Assembly: GCF_015832195.1 (NCBI RefSeq)
Contig: NC_052017.1
Location: 46,267,652-46,331,651 of the forward strand
Direction of reading: 5' to 3'
DNA: 64,000 nt
Source of the DNA: Motacilla alba alba
Taxonomy: Eukaryota; Chordata; Aves; Passeriformes; Motacillidae
The translations under genes were made by a program, and so were the position numbers. Below, piece by piece: positions 47,827 to 60,215 of the stretch (position 1 is its first letter; the number at the start of each line of letters is the position of its first letter). A model generated the notes under the pieces. The model searched no databases. It was given only the letters and a program-made list of their open reading frames with translations, and was not told where the DNA came from.

Positions 47827-50800
47827 GTAACTTGGCTGTGTTGTTGCTACGTGCTATAGGGCTTCCGCACCACAGGAAACACCCCTCTTCCTTCTTCTTG
47901 TTCTGGAGTTTATTGTGGGTTTGCCTTTGCAAAGCTACTTTTTCGCTCATGAGCACCCTGCCGATCCAGCCAAACCATTGCTTTGGGATCAGGGGTTAAA
48001 AGGCCCCGTGGCACATAAACTGTTACGCAGTCCCTTGGGACATGAGGTGTTTCATGACTTTTCCAGAGCAGTTATCTTCGGGAGCTTCCAATCACAATCC
48101 CTGAAGCTCCTACTCTAATTACTCCTCTGAAGAGCAGTGAATATACAGCACAAGAAGACCCAGCTACAGCAAAGCTGCTGTTCCTCCTCCTCCTTGTGCT
48201 CTCCTACTCAGCACAGAACAGCGCTCAAGCAGTGGCTCATCTGATAGGAATATATTAGTAATTTAAATACCACTTTTTGGTAGTGTTGTTTAAATACAGC
48301 AGAGTATAACCTGTTCAGTAAGTGCTGCCTCTCCAAACAGATCCATTTCACTCTTTCCTCCCTGACCTCTTCTTATTTTTATCTTTCTTGACTGTACCTA
48401 TTCCTTGCCTCCCAGGTGCTCCTCATTCCTGTCTTCAGGCTTTTCTTTATCTGTTTACTTTCCCTAGCCTTTCCACTTTTTTCCTCTGACATACGTAGGT
48501 TTCTCCTACAAATGTTTACAACCTCTTTATGTCCATCTCTTTTTCCTAATTATTTTTATGAATCGTAGCCTGTGAAATACAAGGTTTGAGTCTAATGTGG
48601 CAAATACCATAAGTATTTTTAAAAATTATTTAACAGATAGATAACTGTCACATTGTTAGCACGGGAAAGTAATTTTGGTTCAGATTCAGCTACTGAGGCA
48701 ATGGAAGTGTAAGAACAGCATGGCTTTTGCTGTCTTTGTGGTAATAGTAAGGCCATTTATACCCCAATAAGGTTGTGAAGATAAACCTGGTACTAAACAA
48801 ACCAGCCTGTGGGACTGACAGAGATCCTGTGTGTCCAGGTCCTCCTGGCCCATATTTTGTTCCTTGCTGGGGGAGAATCACCTTTCTACCACTAGCTGTT
48901 TTGGGGAGATAACTGCAAAGGACACGTATTACACTGATCTCAAAAAAGCAAGCAAGGAAGAAGTACAGTTTTTCATATAAGACAGCCGGTCTCCTGAGTA
49001 CCCAGGCTCTTCTTCCAACATGAATTATGTGTGGCAGTTTCGTATTGCAAGAAACATTTATCTGTGCTTATTACATACTAAATATAAATGAAGGCATAAA
49101 AGGAACACCTTTCAAGTGTTTGAGAACTACATACTATTTTCCCCACCTGCTTTTCAGGAGAAAAAGTCCCACAATCTGCTCTTCTTTGTATTTGATTTTA
49201 ATTGAGTAGCCTTGTTATAAATTCAGTAACCAAAGGAGTGTGTTGTTGCTGTCTGAGTGATTGAAAGGTACAGACTCCAGATAGAGTTTTGTACATAACC
49301 AGCATAAAAAAAGAGCAATATGATACGCCCTGCTGATTTTTAACTCCTGTAACCTATATTTCAATTTTTGCCAAAATCAATAGAGTCATGGAACACTTAG
49401 AAACTTGAAGGGTGGTTATTATTAAGGTTCGTAAAATTGCTCTGGGATGGCTCAGCCGTTGAGATGAACTGGGCCTGCTCCAGCCTGCAGCAGATCAATT
49501 ACCTTCAGGCTGTTTTCTCTTAATAAAACTCTTCAGGCAATTTATTTCAACAGGTGCCACCCACAGAACCTGAATACAAAGGCACATACTACTAAACAAT
49601 TTTAAAGGTTTTAAAAGTTACCATAAGTATGCAAAAACAGAACATCGCATTCTTAAAAGCGCCCGTATTGAGAGACCATGAATTGCTATAGAGAACCTCC
49701 AACGCTACTTCAGAAGAGCTGCAGTAGAGCAGTACACCTCTAAAAATAAAATGACATTTGTTTCCATCTAAAAGATACGAGTAGTAAGAAGTAAAGCTTG
49801 GATTCATATCATCACAGGAATTGCATATTTTTTTGAGAAGTGCTATGTTTAATATCCAGCATCACGTTTCAGACAGTGTAGCTCATTACTAATCCTGCAC
49901 GCTACAGCGAAAGGAGTGATTCCAATAAATCTTTCTGTTTATAACAAAAAAGGAAGGGTAGGAAAGAAGTATATCTCTGAAAATAAATTAGATTTTTCTC
50001 AACTCTCAAGGGTGCTGACAGACATATACAAGTACATAGGAGAGACATCATCTTAATCAGATTGTCCTGACTTCTTTTGTCCAGGGAAAGCAAAATCTGT
50101 TAAGAGTTTGTTCCACGGTTTTCTGCTGTCCCAGGACAAGGCACATTCTGGAACACGATATTTCTGTTTCTTCTAGGTCTTCTCTATCCCTCTGCTCACA
50201 CATTTTCTATCATCACTGGACTGTCCCTTCATGTTTCCAAATCACTCTGACAGATATCAGCAATCTCAGCTGGATAATGATTGTGACACACTGTCAGCGG
50301 ACAGTCCTCAGGAATAAGCCCCTGCTAGTGAAGCACATTGGCCTCGGCAGTTCCTATACATCCTCTAACAGCATTCATTCCTCGGGATGCTGGATGGGCC
50401 CACCTCATTACCAAACAGTCCAGAGCTTGCATTCCTCCCCCCACTCATTCTCATCTTCTGTATTGTTTCATTACACCAGTTCTCTCTTTTTCTCTTGCCT
50501 TAAGTGAGACCTTTGCTTTCTAGTTTGTTACCAAGACCAACCCTTTCTCTATCCAGTCACCCTCAAGGTGATCTGAATAAGGGTGCCTGTAGAGATTCCT
50601 TTTTTCAGTCTGTAATGATGTTTCTTGTACTGCTCTGCTTTGTTCCAGTGGAGCTGCCTCAGAGAGTATTCTGTAGATTTTGTGACTAGGCTGCTGTTCC
50701 CACCTACCACAGGGCTCTGCTTCTGTGAAGTTTCTGTTGATCCCCCACACTTTCACACATTCAGCAGCAGACTTAATAATAGCAGGACTGCATTGTAGCA

Positions 50801-51917
50801 AGTTAGGGAACTTCAGGCTCCCTTTCCTTGGTTCATTTAATCCAAGGTTAGCATGCAATGAAGATATGTTCTAGAAAGTATATCTCTTCAGAAAACCACT
50901 GTGTGACTGCTCCATGGGTAGATGTACTCAACCTAGCATTAAATTATCCATTTTGAGTGCTGACAGCAAGAGAGCTGCAGCAATGTGGAGCTCAGAGCCT
51001 CAGGTAACTAGCCAGGATGTAAGAGCATTTTGAGCTCCACGCCATATGGCCGTATCTGACTTAACTCATTATTTATACTACTTGAGCTTCAGTCACAGAG
51101 CAGACAAATTCTTACTTACAGAAAGAACCTTATGAAAACAGAAATATTTTGGACCTCTTCTTGTGAAGACCAGGCTGAATTTAAGTGCAGAAGACAAAGG
51201 AATCTCATAAGGCAGAAGTAAAGGTGCAGGATTGCCACTGGAGTTTGTACATGGAGGAATTTGCTAGGGAAAAACAAAACCAGCAGAATGCGGTGGCAAA
51301 CTATGATATTGTGTACCTTGTCCTTTTTAACAGCTTTGTGGGACCAGTTCACTTTCTGCAGGATACAAATATTCCCCCTTGAGCTAACTCCTTTAAACAT
51401 ACATTGCCTGTATTCTGAGGAGGGGAAAGTATGCTCCTGGTAGGTTGGGAATTTGATCTCTGCTTGCACGTTTGCTCATTAGTATCTTCTCTCACTTTTA
51501 AAGTTGCAGTTGCATTAACTTTAACTTTTATATATATAAAACACCATGTAGAAGTGGATTAGCTGCGTCTGTATGGCTACCTGCTCATACAACCAAAACC
51601 TTGTTTCTACTAGAAACAAATAAGAACAATTTACCTAGCTTGCCTACCCTGGCAACAACAACAAGAGAAACAAAAAAAATCACATTTTTGAATGAGAGGT
51701 CCTGAAAGCCCTTCTATCTTTGACATGGAAATTACTTCCTTTGTTTTTATAATGTTGATTATAAGCCTCAAACTTCCTGCTGCCAGAATAACACTGAAGA
51801 ACGTTAGTGACTCAGAAAACCTAATTAGTCTCCACCAGAGTTTTCCTTATTTCTTTGCTTTCAGTTTCCAGTACCATGTATTCATGCTACCTTAAGTGCT
51901 TCCCTGCAGCTCTGAAG

Positions 51918-51957
<40 letters not shown>
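51918..51957. repeat. A40 homopolymer
   Basis: Forty uninterrupted A residues in the 5' flank. No processed pseudogene or poly(A) signal is recognisable upstream. Confidence 0.95.
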
Positions 51958-51960
<3 letters not shown>

Positions 51961-53819
51961 TGCTAAGTTCTAGGACATCAGGAAAGAAATTCTGAGAACC
52001 TTTTAGGTAGTTCTAACATGTTTTAACATATTTCCAGTTACCCTTCTTTTCTTGCTGCAGACAGAGACAGAGCGATGAAAGCATGAAAGCAGCACAGGCG
52101 TTCATTTGCCCTATTGAGCAGCTGACTGGGAAGATTTGGCAATGCCTCTTCCTAAGTCATGGAGTGTGATCATCTCCTCCCAACTGAGGCCTGGAATGTT
52201 TCTGTAATTCTTCACAGTTCTGAAGACTTTTAACTCCTCTGCATGACATAATCTCCTTACAGATTTCAAAATGAAGATCTCTCGCTGTACATGCCACATT
52301 CTCATTGCGTGGCATTTGGCCACTGCGAGTAGTCATGCTAATTTGGCATAGATGCCATGATTCACAGCCACAGCAACTGCATCTCATTATGCTTCTATTT
52401 GGAGGAGCAAATTATAGAGTAAGTTATCCAAGGAGCACAGAACTCAATATTTACAAGCAGAAGTGATGGATCTGGCTTCCCCTAACCTGATTTACTAGCC
52501 ACGGTGGTTTTACTTAATTTTTTATGGAGTCGGTGTTTATCTGCTGTGTCTCTAAGCAGCAGCTGCCAAAAGATGCATGAGAGAACACAGGAAGGAAACA
52601 GCTTGCAGCGACAAGCAGAAGCTAAGTGATAACAACAGAACAGGACCATATGAACACGAGCTGAGCTACTACTATATTTCATGGCAGATGCTCACTGTGT
52701 GAGATTGAGAATATAGACACCACTTATGGTGGAAATACAGGAAGGTCAGCAATGGACTTAGAAACAGGAGGAAAGCAATGATCTGGAAGTGCTCACAGAA
52801 TAGCTTTTCGGTGAACAACTGGCAGAGCAGCCAGATGTGAGAGACAGTGGGGCTCTTGAAATATATTGCCATATTGAAGTCAGTGTATCTGCATCAGTGG
52901 AGATTTACTGGCAAATCTTTTCTGGCAAGAGAAGCTTGTGGACCACTGTGAAATACAAACAGCTGTATCAGAAACAGCAGCAAGGTATGAGCTTGCCTGT
53001 TCAGATGTTAGCAAATTTATTTCTGTTTCACTCTTCGCTTGACCTGATTTTCATTTGGGTGGGGATTCCAGAATGTGCTTTGCTGCCTTGGTTACTGGAG
53101 GTCGAGAAGAGGCACATTAAGACAGTGATAAAAAGTACCTCTGGCAAACTGAGCAACATGGCAGACAACACTGAAGGCAAGATAATCCTACACATCAAAC
53201 ACCCCTTAAATTACAAACTAAGTCGTGGCTTGGGAATGCTGTTTGCTTCCTGTATATGACTGAGAAAGGGTGAATTCTTTGTGAGAAACTGAGGTGACTA
53301 ACACAGTCACTTTGAGCGCTGCAGGGCATCCTTTCTTGGTAAATCTGGTCTTTTTGCTAGATAACTTATGAAGAGGAGGTGAAAAAAAGAGATACTGAGG
53401 CTACAAGCCCTTTAATCTATACTCATACAAGACTGAAAATGTGATACAAATTTTACACAGAAAAATTTTGTAAATGGTACTTGTAGTCCCTGTTGGTGAC
53501 TAAAAATAGTAGCTGCATCTTCTCATCTCCTTCCTCACCTTTTCAACTTTTTGACAATCTGTCTCAGAGCATGATCCTAAATACTTCATTATACATTCTT
53601 AAACTTCGTTAAGAATAGCACCCAACTCAGGCTTTAAAGTCTGTGTTCACAAAACATATAAGATGTGCCACAGTATCAAGCATCTTAATGGAATTCATCC
53701 CTTTTTGTTCCTGTGGAAATTTGTAGTGATCATGCCCTTACACCATACCTAAGTCCAACTCCTCCTTGCTTTTTGACATTATTTTATAGTCTCTAGAAGT
53801 ACTAAGAAACAAACAGAGC

Positions 53820-53838
53820 TTTTTTTTTTTTTTTTTTT
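53820..53838. repeat. T19 homopolymer
   Basis: About 19 T residues in the 5' flank. Confidence 0.9.
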
Positions 53839-53933
53839 CTGTTGGAATAGGGCATTTGTCTGTGTCTGATCAGCTGTGTTCACAAAAAGGCTCAATTACA
53901 GCCCAGTGTGAAGCTTATTTTTGAGGTCACAGT

Positions 53934-53945
53934 GCCCTCTACTGT
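53934..53945 (-). promoter_or_regulatory. CTCF-like core motif
   Basis: On the minus strand ACAGTAGAGGGC fits CCASYAGRKGGC with one mismatch (first position). Prediction by eye. Confidence 0.35.
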
Positions 53946-55983
53946 CCAATGCATCCTCTCTGCTACGGCATCATCATAATTAAAAACACCAGCAGGCGAA
54001 ATAACACGTTCATTTGTGTTTCAATATACTCTTTCATCTAGGCTAGTAGGCCACGTCTGGGATTGTTTCATTGATTGAAAAGAAAACAGATTGGCCGGGC
54101 CATTGTCATTTCTTGCTGACTAATGCTGCTTTGTCAGAGTTGCTGATAATTTAAATTAAACAACTCATCTATGCAGACCTTGAATCACACCTGACTTGTA
54201 AATGTTGAGTAAGTCTGCATAAGGAAGCACTTGGAGATGCATGCAAAGTAAGAAGAATCAGGCCTGTGTTTCAAGTACAAATTGTAAATACCTCTGCCAC
54301 AGATTTGTATTGCTCCAGGTGATCATTCCAGCTCTGCAGATACAAATTACCTGTTTCATACAGAGGTGTTCTTTACAAGCTCCTCTTCAATTTGTGTTTG
54401 CCTTCAGTCTCTCCATGAGTGCTGTGAGGCAACGTAGGTAGTTTCACTTCCCTGTGAGTGCCGCCTGGAGCACCACAGACTGTCCTGTGAGAAAGTCTGG
54501 AACCATTGCTCACAAGTAACCCCAGATAATTGGTGGAGCTCCCTCTCTCACCCCATAAGCCCCATGTACATTTACACAAGGCATGGACTTCTCTGCCCAT
54601 TCCATCCTTACCATTAGAACTTTTGATGTTACCAAAAACAATTCAAAAGAAGTATCTGTAGGCAAGAAAAATCTCTAGCCTCACTCATTTCTCAAGAAGC
54701 ATGCAGCTGTCAGCACTGAAGAGATTATATGAGTGGAGGGGGAAAACTCCTGAAATACACCATTTGTTTCATATTCTCAATTTCTTTTTAGTTTGACAGA
54801 ATAACTCATTATGCTCAGACATCAGCAGCTGACTTACTGTTTCAAAAGGCAGGTGCAACCACTCCAGTTCCTCAATGCGCTACAACTTGTTTCCCAGTAA
54901 GGGATCTTGTAGCATGGCTCCCCGTGGCATGACATGTGGGAGTTCAGAGGATTTCTCTTCCAGAGAGATTCCATTGCTGATATATATCAAGGTATATGTT
55001 GATGATGGACTGAAGCCTGAATATAGGATGGCATTCATTTTCTCCTGCTAGCCCCACAGCAAAATGAGGAGAATCCACTAAAAATGCACTTTCAAATATG
55101 CACATACAAGTGTAGATGTTTGCATGCATGTATATATTTAAAAGCATCTATAGAATACTAAAAATCCCACACTGTTGGGCATGGAAAGCATATTTCACAA
55201 GACAGACCTGTCTTTAGCCATTTCTCCCATGCAGCTGTCACATCATAAAGTCTCAGAGAATTTCATTGAGTAGAGCTGTGGTTCCAGAATGAGTCCCAGG
55301 GTTGCACTGCAAGGAAACTATGGCCCACTAGTAATCCTGGGTTTTGCTGAAGAAATACTTTATGGGAAGGATGCTTTTAAAATTGCCACTTAATGGAAGG
55401 AGAAAAGGATGTCAAAGAGCAGAATGCAGAATGACTGTCAGAAAAAGATGATAAAGTTTTAAAATGATTTTTCTCTTTATAGAAGAGTTACTGCTCTGTT
55501 GAGGTGGTACTTGGAAAAATTCTATCTGCCTTTCAATGCCCACTAACAACTCACAAACTGCCTGGACCAGGTTTAAAGTAGTTTCATGTTAGCACACTGT
55601 ATGTGGAACTCCATTTTACAGGCAGCATGGAACCTCCCCATTTCAGCTGTCATTATAAGCCTTATTGCCATCATTGTTAGAAAAACTGCAGAAGAAAGAA
55701 TACAAAATGGATTATGACAGTCTTACATTGCAGTCATCTATTAACTTTAGTTAGCACTGGGGAGATCTCAGCTAAAGGAATGTGTCAGATAATGAACACT
55801 GCACTTCAGTAGTGTAGACCCACTGAAAGACAGGGACTTTTCCTAATCTCCTTTATCCCTTGCTGTCATCCTTATTTTACATCAGCCATGGTTGTTGCAA
55901 AGCAGATTTCCCCCTCCACCAGGCACATACACACAGCAGAAAACACCCTTGAAGTCTACACAAGGAAGATGTAAAAAGTAGCC

Positions 55984-56325
55984 TGGAGAAGAGTAATCAG
56001 AGGGAATTGTAATATCAGTTTTCAAGTAGGCAAAAGGTTGCTACAAGGAGTGACAGAAACACTGGATAAGGAGTGAAGGGCTAAAAGTGAAGGGCTAAAA
56101 TTTCAGTCTGGGTCAGGTTAGATATTAGGGCCAATTTCTAAAGAAAGAAAAGTTAAGCAGCAGAATCTTTAAAGGACCTGTAGAGTTTCCATTGTTGAGG
56201 TCTCTTAAAAACAAAAAAGATAAACATCTTCCAGAGGTGGTTTAATTATAAACTGATCTTGGCTTGAGTCAAGGAGATGATCTCTGAAGACCCCTTCCTG
56301 CCCTACCTATTATTAATATTATATA
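55984..56325 (+). mobile_element. Old CR1 3' fragment
   Basis: Plus-oriented blocks: GATATTAGGGCCAATTTCT, GTAGAGTTTCCATTGTTGAG, GGTTTAATTATAAACTGATC, AAGGAGATGATCTCTGAAGA and CCCCTTCCTGCCCTACCTA. This is the order of an ancient amniote-type CR1 3' end, more diverged than the other copies. It contains a 15-bp tandem duplication (GTGAAGGGCTAAAA unit) near 56072-56101. Confidence 0.7.
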
Positions 56326-57434
56326 CTGGCTAATCCATCAGCGAGTATTTATGAAAAACATTCATCCCAAGTATCCCCTGACCCAGCTTTGAGCTGGAGA
56401 CCACCCAGCTCCTAATATACAGAGGAAAATGGTACTTTTACCCTGAGATGCCATGCTGTATATCACGAAGGCTCTATGTAACTTGGAGATTATCAGTCTT
56501 CAACAGTAAACTACATCGGCAACACCTTCAAATTTTGCCAATACCTGAAAAAGAAGAAAAATAAAGGAGAAAGAACTCTGGAAGCAGAAGAGCAAAGACA
56601 AATCTGTAATATTTGCTTGAGCCTGTCTTTTGAGGTGGGAGAGCGGAAGAAGTAACAATGAGTTTGCAGTTGAAAACTAGCCCAGATCTTAAAGAGGCAC
56701 ACAGGTTTCACTACTAGGTCTGCCACAGATCTACTTTGTAAATATAGTGAATGATCTAAAATGAGGTGATAACAAGGAAGGAAGAGAGCTGTGACAATAA
56801 TTGATTAGTAGCATTGAGAATAGGGGATGTGTATGCAGAATGAGAGTGAAGAGGAGTAGACAATAAATGAGGAAGAAAATGAAAAGTCAGAGGACAAAGA
56901 AGGAAAGATGAAAGAAAAGTCATATTAGAGAATAACTTTAAATGTGCAAGTGTAACAGAGGCCCAACTCTGACAAAGATTCTGTGCTTTTCAGTGTTTCA
57001 TACGTTTTTAAAGGAGTGCTACAGGTAGAAAAAAAAATCTAAGTGTTGAAGTGAACCTTGGCTCTGGAACCTGCATCCCCTGACCTGCTGCTTATAGTAC
57101 GTCAGACACCCTGAAACATCACACTCCCAAGGACACATAAAGCCAGTCAGCCATGGGTAAGTTTCTCATGTAATTCAAGAGATTGAGAAGGCATCCTTGT
57201 ATGTACCTTCTCTACCCCAGGATACAATAAATGTTGCTTTCTCATGGAATCATATCCACTCCATTGCCCTCGTTCAAGAGTGAGTCTGTTTGTCTGTTCT
57301 GTGATGGATTTTTGCTGTGGTCTTCTTTTGAACTCGAGGTTTCTTCCTACTCAGGATTTTCACAAATAAGTCCCAAAGGTCTTGTGAAGAGCCTGTTTCT
57401 GGTCCTTGCTCCTCATTGTCTCTACTACCTGAAT

Positions 57435-58185
57435 TAGAATCATAGAGTGATAGAAAATGCTGTGTTGGAAGGGCTCCATCAGGATCATCGAGTCCAACTC
57501 CTGACCCTGCACAGGGCACCCTGAGAATCACCCTATGTGCCTGAGAACATTGTCCAAACACTTCTTGAAATCAGACAAGGCTTGGTGCTGTGACCACTTC
57601 CCTGGGGAGCCTGTTCCAATTCCCAAACCCCCTCTGGGGAACAGCCTTTTCCTGATATCCAATCTAAATCTCACCTGACTCAACTTCATGATGTTTCCTC
57701 AAGTCCTGTACCTGGTTATGAGAGTGAGGAGATCAGTGTCTGTCGCTCCTCTTTCCCTCACAAGGAAGTTGCAGGCTGCAGTGACATCTCCCCTCAGTCT
57801 TCTCCAGGCTGAACAGACCAAGTGACCTCAGCCGTTTCCCACATGGCTTTCCCTCAAGCCTTTCACCATCCCCATTGCTCTGCTTTGGATGCTCTCTAAC
57901 AGCTTCATGTCTTTTTTATATTACGGTGCCCAAAACTGCACACAAAACTCAAGGTGAGTCCCTTGCTTGGCTGCAGATGCTGTCCCTGATGCCCCCCAGG
58001 ACAGGGTTGGCCCTCCTGGCTGCCAGGGCGCTGCTGACTCATGTTCAGCTTGCAGTCAGCCAGGACTCACAGGTCCCTTTCCACAGTGCTGCTCTCCAGC
58101 CTCTCACTCTCTGTGCACACAACTGGAGTTGCCCTGTCCCAGGTACAGGATTTGGCATTTGCCCTTGTTAAAGTTCAGAGAAGAA
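57435..58185 (-). mobile_element. CR1 LINE remnant in the 5' flank
   Basis: It starts TAGAATCATAGAGTGATAGA and continues through GGATCATCGAGTCCAACTCC, GATATCCAATCTAAATCTCA, CTTCTCCAGGCTGAACAGAC, TGCCCAAAACTGCACACA and ATTTGGCATTTGCCCTTGTT, the reverse complement of about 750 bp of CR1 3' sequence in normal order. The 187- and 98-residue plus-strand frames here are antisense CR1, not genes. Confidence 0.9.
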
Positions 58186-59722
58186 CAACTGCACCCCTTG
58201 TGCATGAAGAAAAGCCAGAGAAGGCAAAGAAGTTCACACCCACCTAACAAAAAGAAAGATTGCAACTGCAACTTCAAGTTTTTCTTACACTTATCCTGTT
58301 GTAAGGTCCTTAATAAACACTGTCAGGTTTCTGTCCTATCCCTGTTCTATTCTTTGGAGTTGCCATATCTGTGTCTTAAAGTCACTGTAATTTTAGTACT
58401 AATGGAATTGATTTTTTTTTTCCTGGGGTTTAGCTCTCCTGTTTCTAAAAAAGCTCTCCAAATATGGCTTGGAAGTTCAAACTCAAGACCAGTCATATGT
58501 CTTTACTCCTTAGAGATGCCAGAACTATAGCAGACATGTGCTTTGGACTTCAGTATTTCCATTAAAAGAGAATTATTCCCATTTCACTAGGGAGTTCAGC
58601 TGAGACAACCTGATCCTTTTGCTGAGACTGTATTCATCCTTTCCAGTATGTGATTGCATTTCTTTCATTGTGCCCACTTGAATTCAAAATCTAAAATCAT
58701 GAAGATTAGGGAGTAAATTAAGTCCTTATGCTCATGATTTTTACTCAGTTTCCTACAGAAAAAGATGTGTGGATATATGAATTTGTCTAATCATATGAGA
58801 TTATTTTTTACTATATAGCCAGTTTCAACTTAATTCAGTGCTACACTTCAAAATGGTGGGGTCTGGCTTTGTAATTTAGTAACGTCTGTATTAATGACAG
58901 TTCAGATCAACATGATCAGTGGAAGCAAAAGGGGACAAAATGCTGAGACTGTCAGCATGCTTTCTGAGACTCGAAGTGAAGGGCTACAAATGTATGAAAA
59001 TGATTGCCACAAAAGAAAATATATGCTTCTTTATGCAAACATGCAATCTACATAGTTTTGCCCTGAGTAAGGTGTTAGGTGTGGCACGATTACCCGGTTC
59101 AGCAGCAGCAAGTCCTGAGCAACTATTCAGTTACACAACTCTGGTGTGGAAAGAAAGCTCTAAGTGGGTGCAGACATCTGCTTTAATCCTTGCGAGGCTT
59201 CCTGAGCTTTGTAAATTGGCTTTTGTGTAAATGGAAATCAGGCTGTGTATTTTCTGCCTGGTATGGTGTTGAGTGCATGTTCCAAAAGTATTTAAAGATT
59301 ACTTCTTTGTTAAGATACAGAGCAAAATAATTGTTTTGTCTACCTGGAAGAAATTAGAAGTTGTACATGTGGATACAAGCTAATTATTTCCTCTTGTTCA
59401 GGCTCATTTAATGCAGACAGCAGTAATATTTGCTTAAAAAAGGAGAGTAAAAAAATTTATATCTTACCATTCATAATCCAAAAAGACATTTATGTCTTGC
59501 CTGGATGCCATCCAACCAGTAAGTAGAAAACAAACAAACAAAACTACTGAGATAAAAGCAAACCAGGGAAAAGCCTAATGAACTTAAGAAACATAAATAG
59601 ATAGCCGGTGCAGGCCGGCACGCTTTCACTCACCGTGTCGATTTTGCACCTGAGGACCTGGTGTAAAATCTGGGAAAACATACCCGAGGCAGACTGTGTT
59701 ACATATTGTGTATGCGGGGGGG

Positions 59723-59747
59723 AAAAAAAAAAAAAAAAAAAAAAAAA
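59723..59747. repeat. A25 homopolymer after a G7 run
   Basis: A GGGGGGG run passes directly into about 25 A residues. Confidence 0.9.
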
Positions 59748-59879
59748 GCGGGGAGGGATATTGCTGCCTGAAGAGCATCCGAGGCGTTCCAGTGAAATTG
59801 TGCAGCAGCAGCAGAAGAGGTTCCTGGGCAAAGAATTGAGTTGCCGCTGTGTCACAGGGCATCGAGGTCAGGGGTGGGG

Positions 59880-60090
59880 AGGGCAGCGGGAATTTAGGCA
59901 ATACCAGAGGTGGCTCGGGGGGCGCAGGGAAAATATTGCGTACGCAAATCCCTCTTTTTCTTCCTTCTGGTTTTTCCCTCTGGCTGTTTACTCTCCCGGA
60001 GGTGCCGCCGGCAGAGGGCACAGGGCGCCCGCGGGACGCGCGGCTGCGCTCCCCTCCGCGCTGCTCGTCCGGGCGGCGCCTGCTCACAGG
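59880..60090. promoter_or_regulatory. Small CpG-rich cluster, possible second promoter or regulatory island
   Basis: CpG density rises sharply in otherwise AT-rich flank, most strongly at 60005-60080. On the plus strand it ends in CTCACAG|GTGTAT, which could act as a splice donor. No protein frame with recognisable similarity is present on either strand. A non-coding first exon, enhancer or insulator are all possible. Confidence 0.45.
60008..60020 (+). promoter_or_regulatory. CTCF-like core motif in a CpG cluster
   Basis: CCGGCAGAGGGCA fits CCASYAGRKGGCR with one mismatch (third position). It sits at the edge of a CpG-dense block. Prediction by eye. Confidence 0.4.
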
Positions 60091-60215
60091 TGTATAACCC
60101 AAAATCCATTAGCTTTCAATTAGGAACGAACGAACAGAAAGGTTCCTGTGTCTGTGTACCTTCAGAGTGGGCTAAGTGTTGGGGCACGGGTGAGAATCTC
60201 ACTGAAACTCAATGA

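Larger units (their letters stand above)
47830..53900. other. 5' flank, proximal part
   Basis: AT-rich sequence between the promoter and the first CTCF-like motif. It contains the A40 tract. The frames present are short, carry no recognisable domain, and are not called. Confidence 0.6.

Noticed and set aside
52837..53259. 140-residue plus-strand frame in the 5' flank
   Set aside because: No similarity that I recognise and no supporting promoter, splice or poly(A) context. It would need RNA evidence.
57967..58530. 187-residue plus-strand frame
   Set aside because: The first part is the antisense strand of a CR1 remnant and the rest is unconserved flank.
59626..60123. Overlapping 158- and 171-residue frames through the CpG cluster at 60 kb
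   Set aside because: Each runs through the A25 homopolymer (Lys or Phe runs) and GC-rich DNA; there is no sign of a protein.
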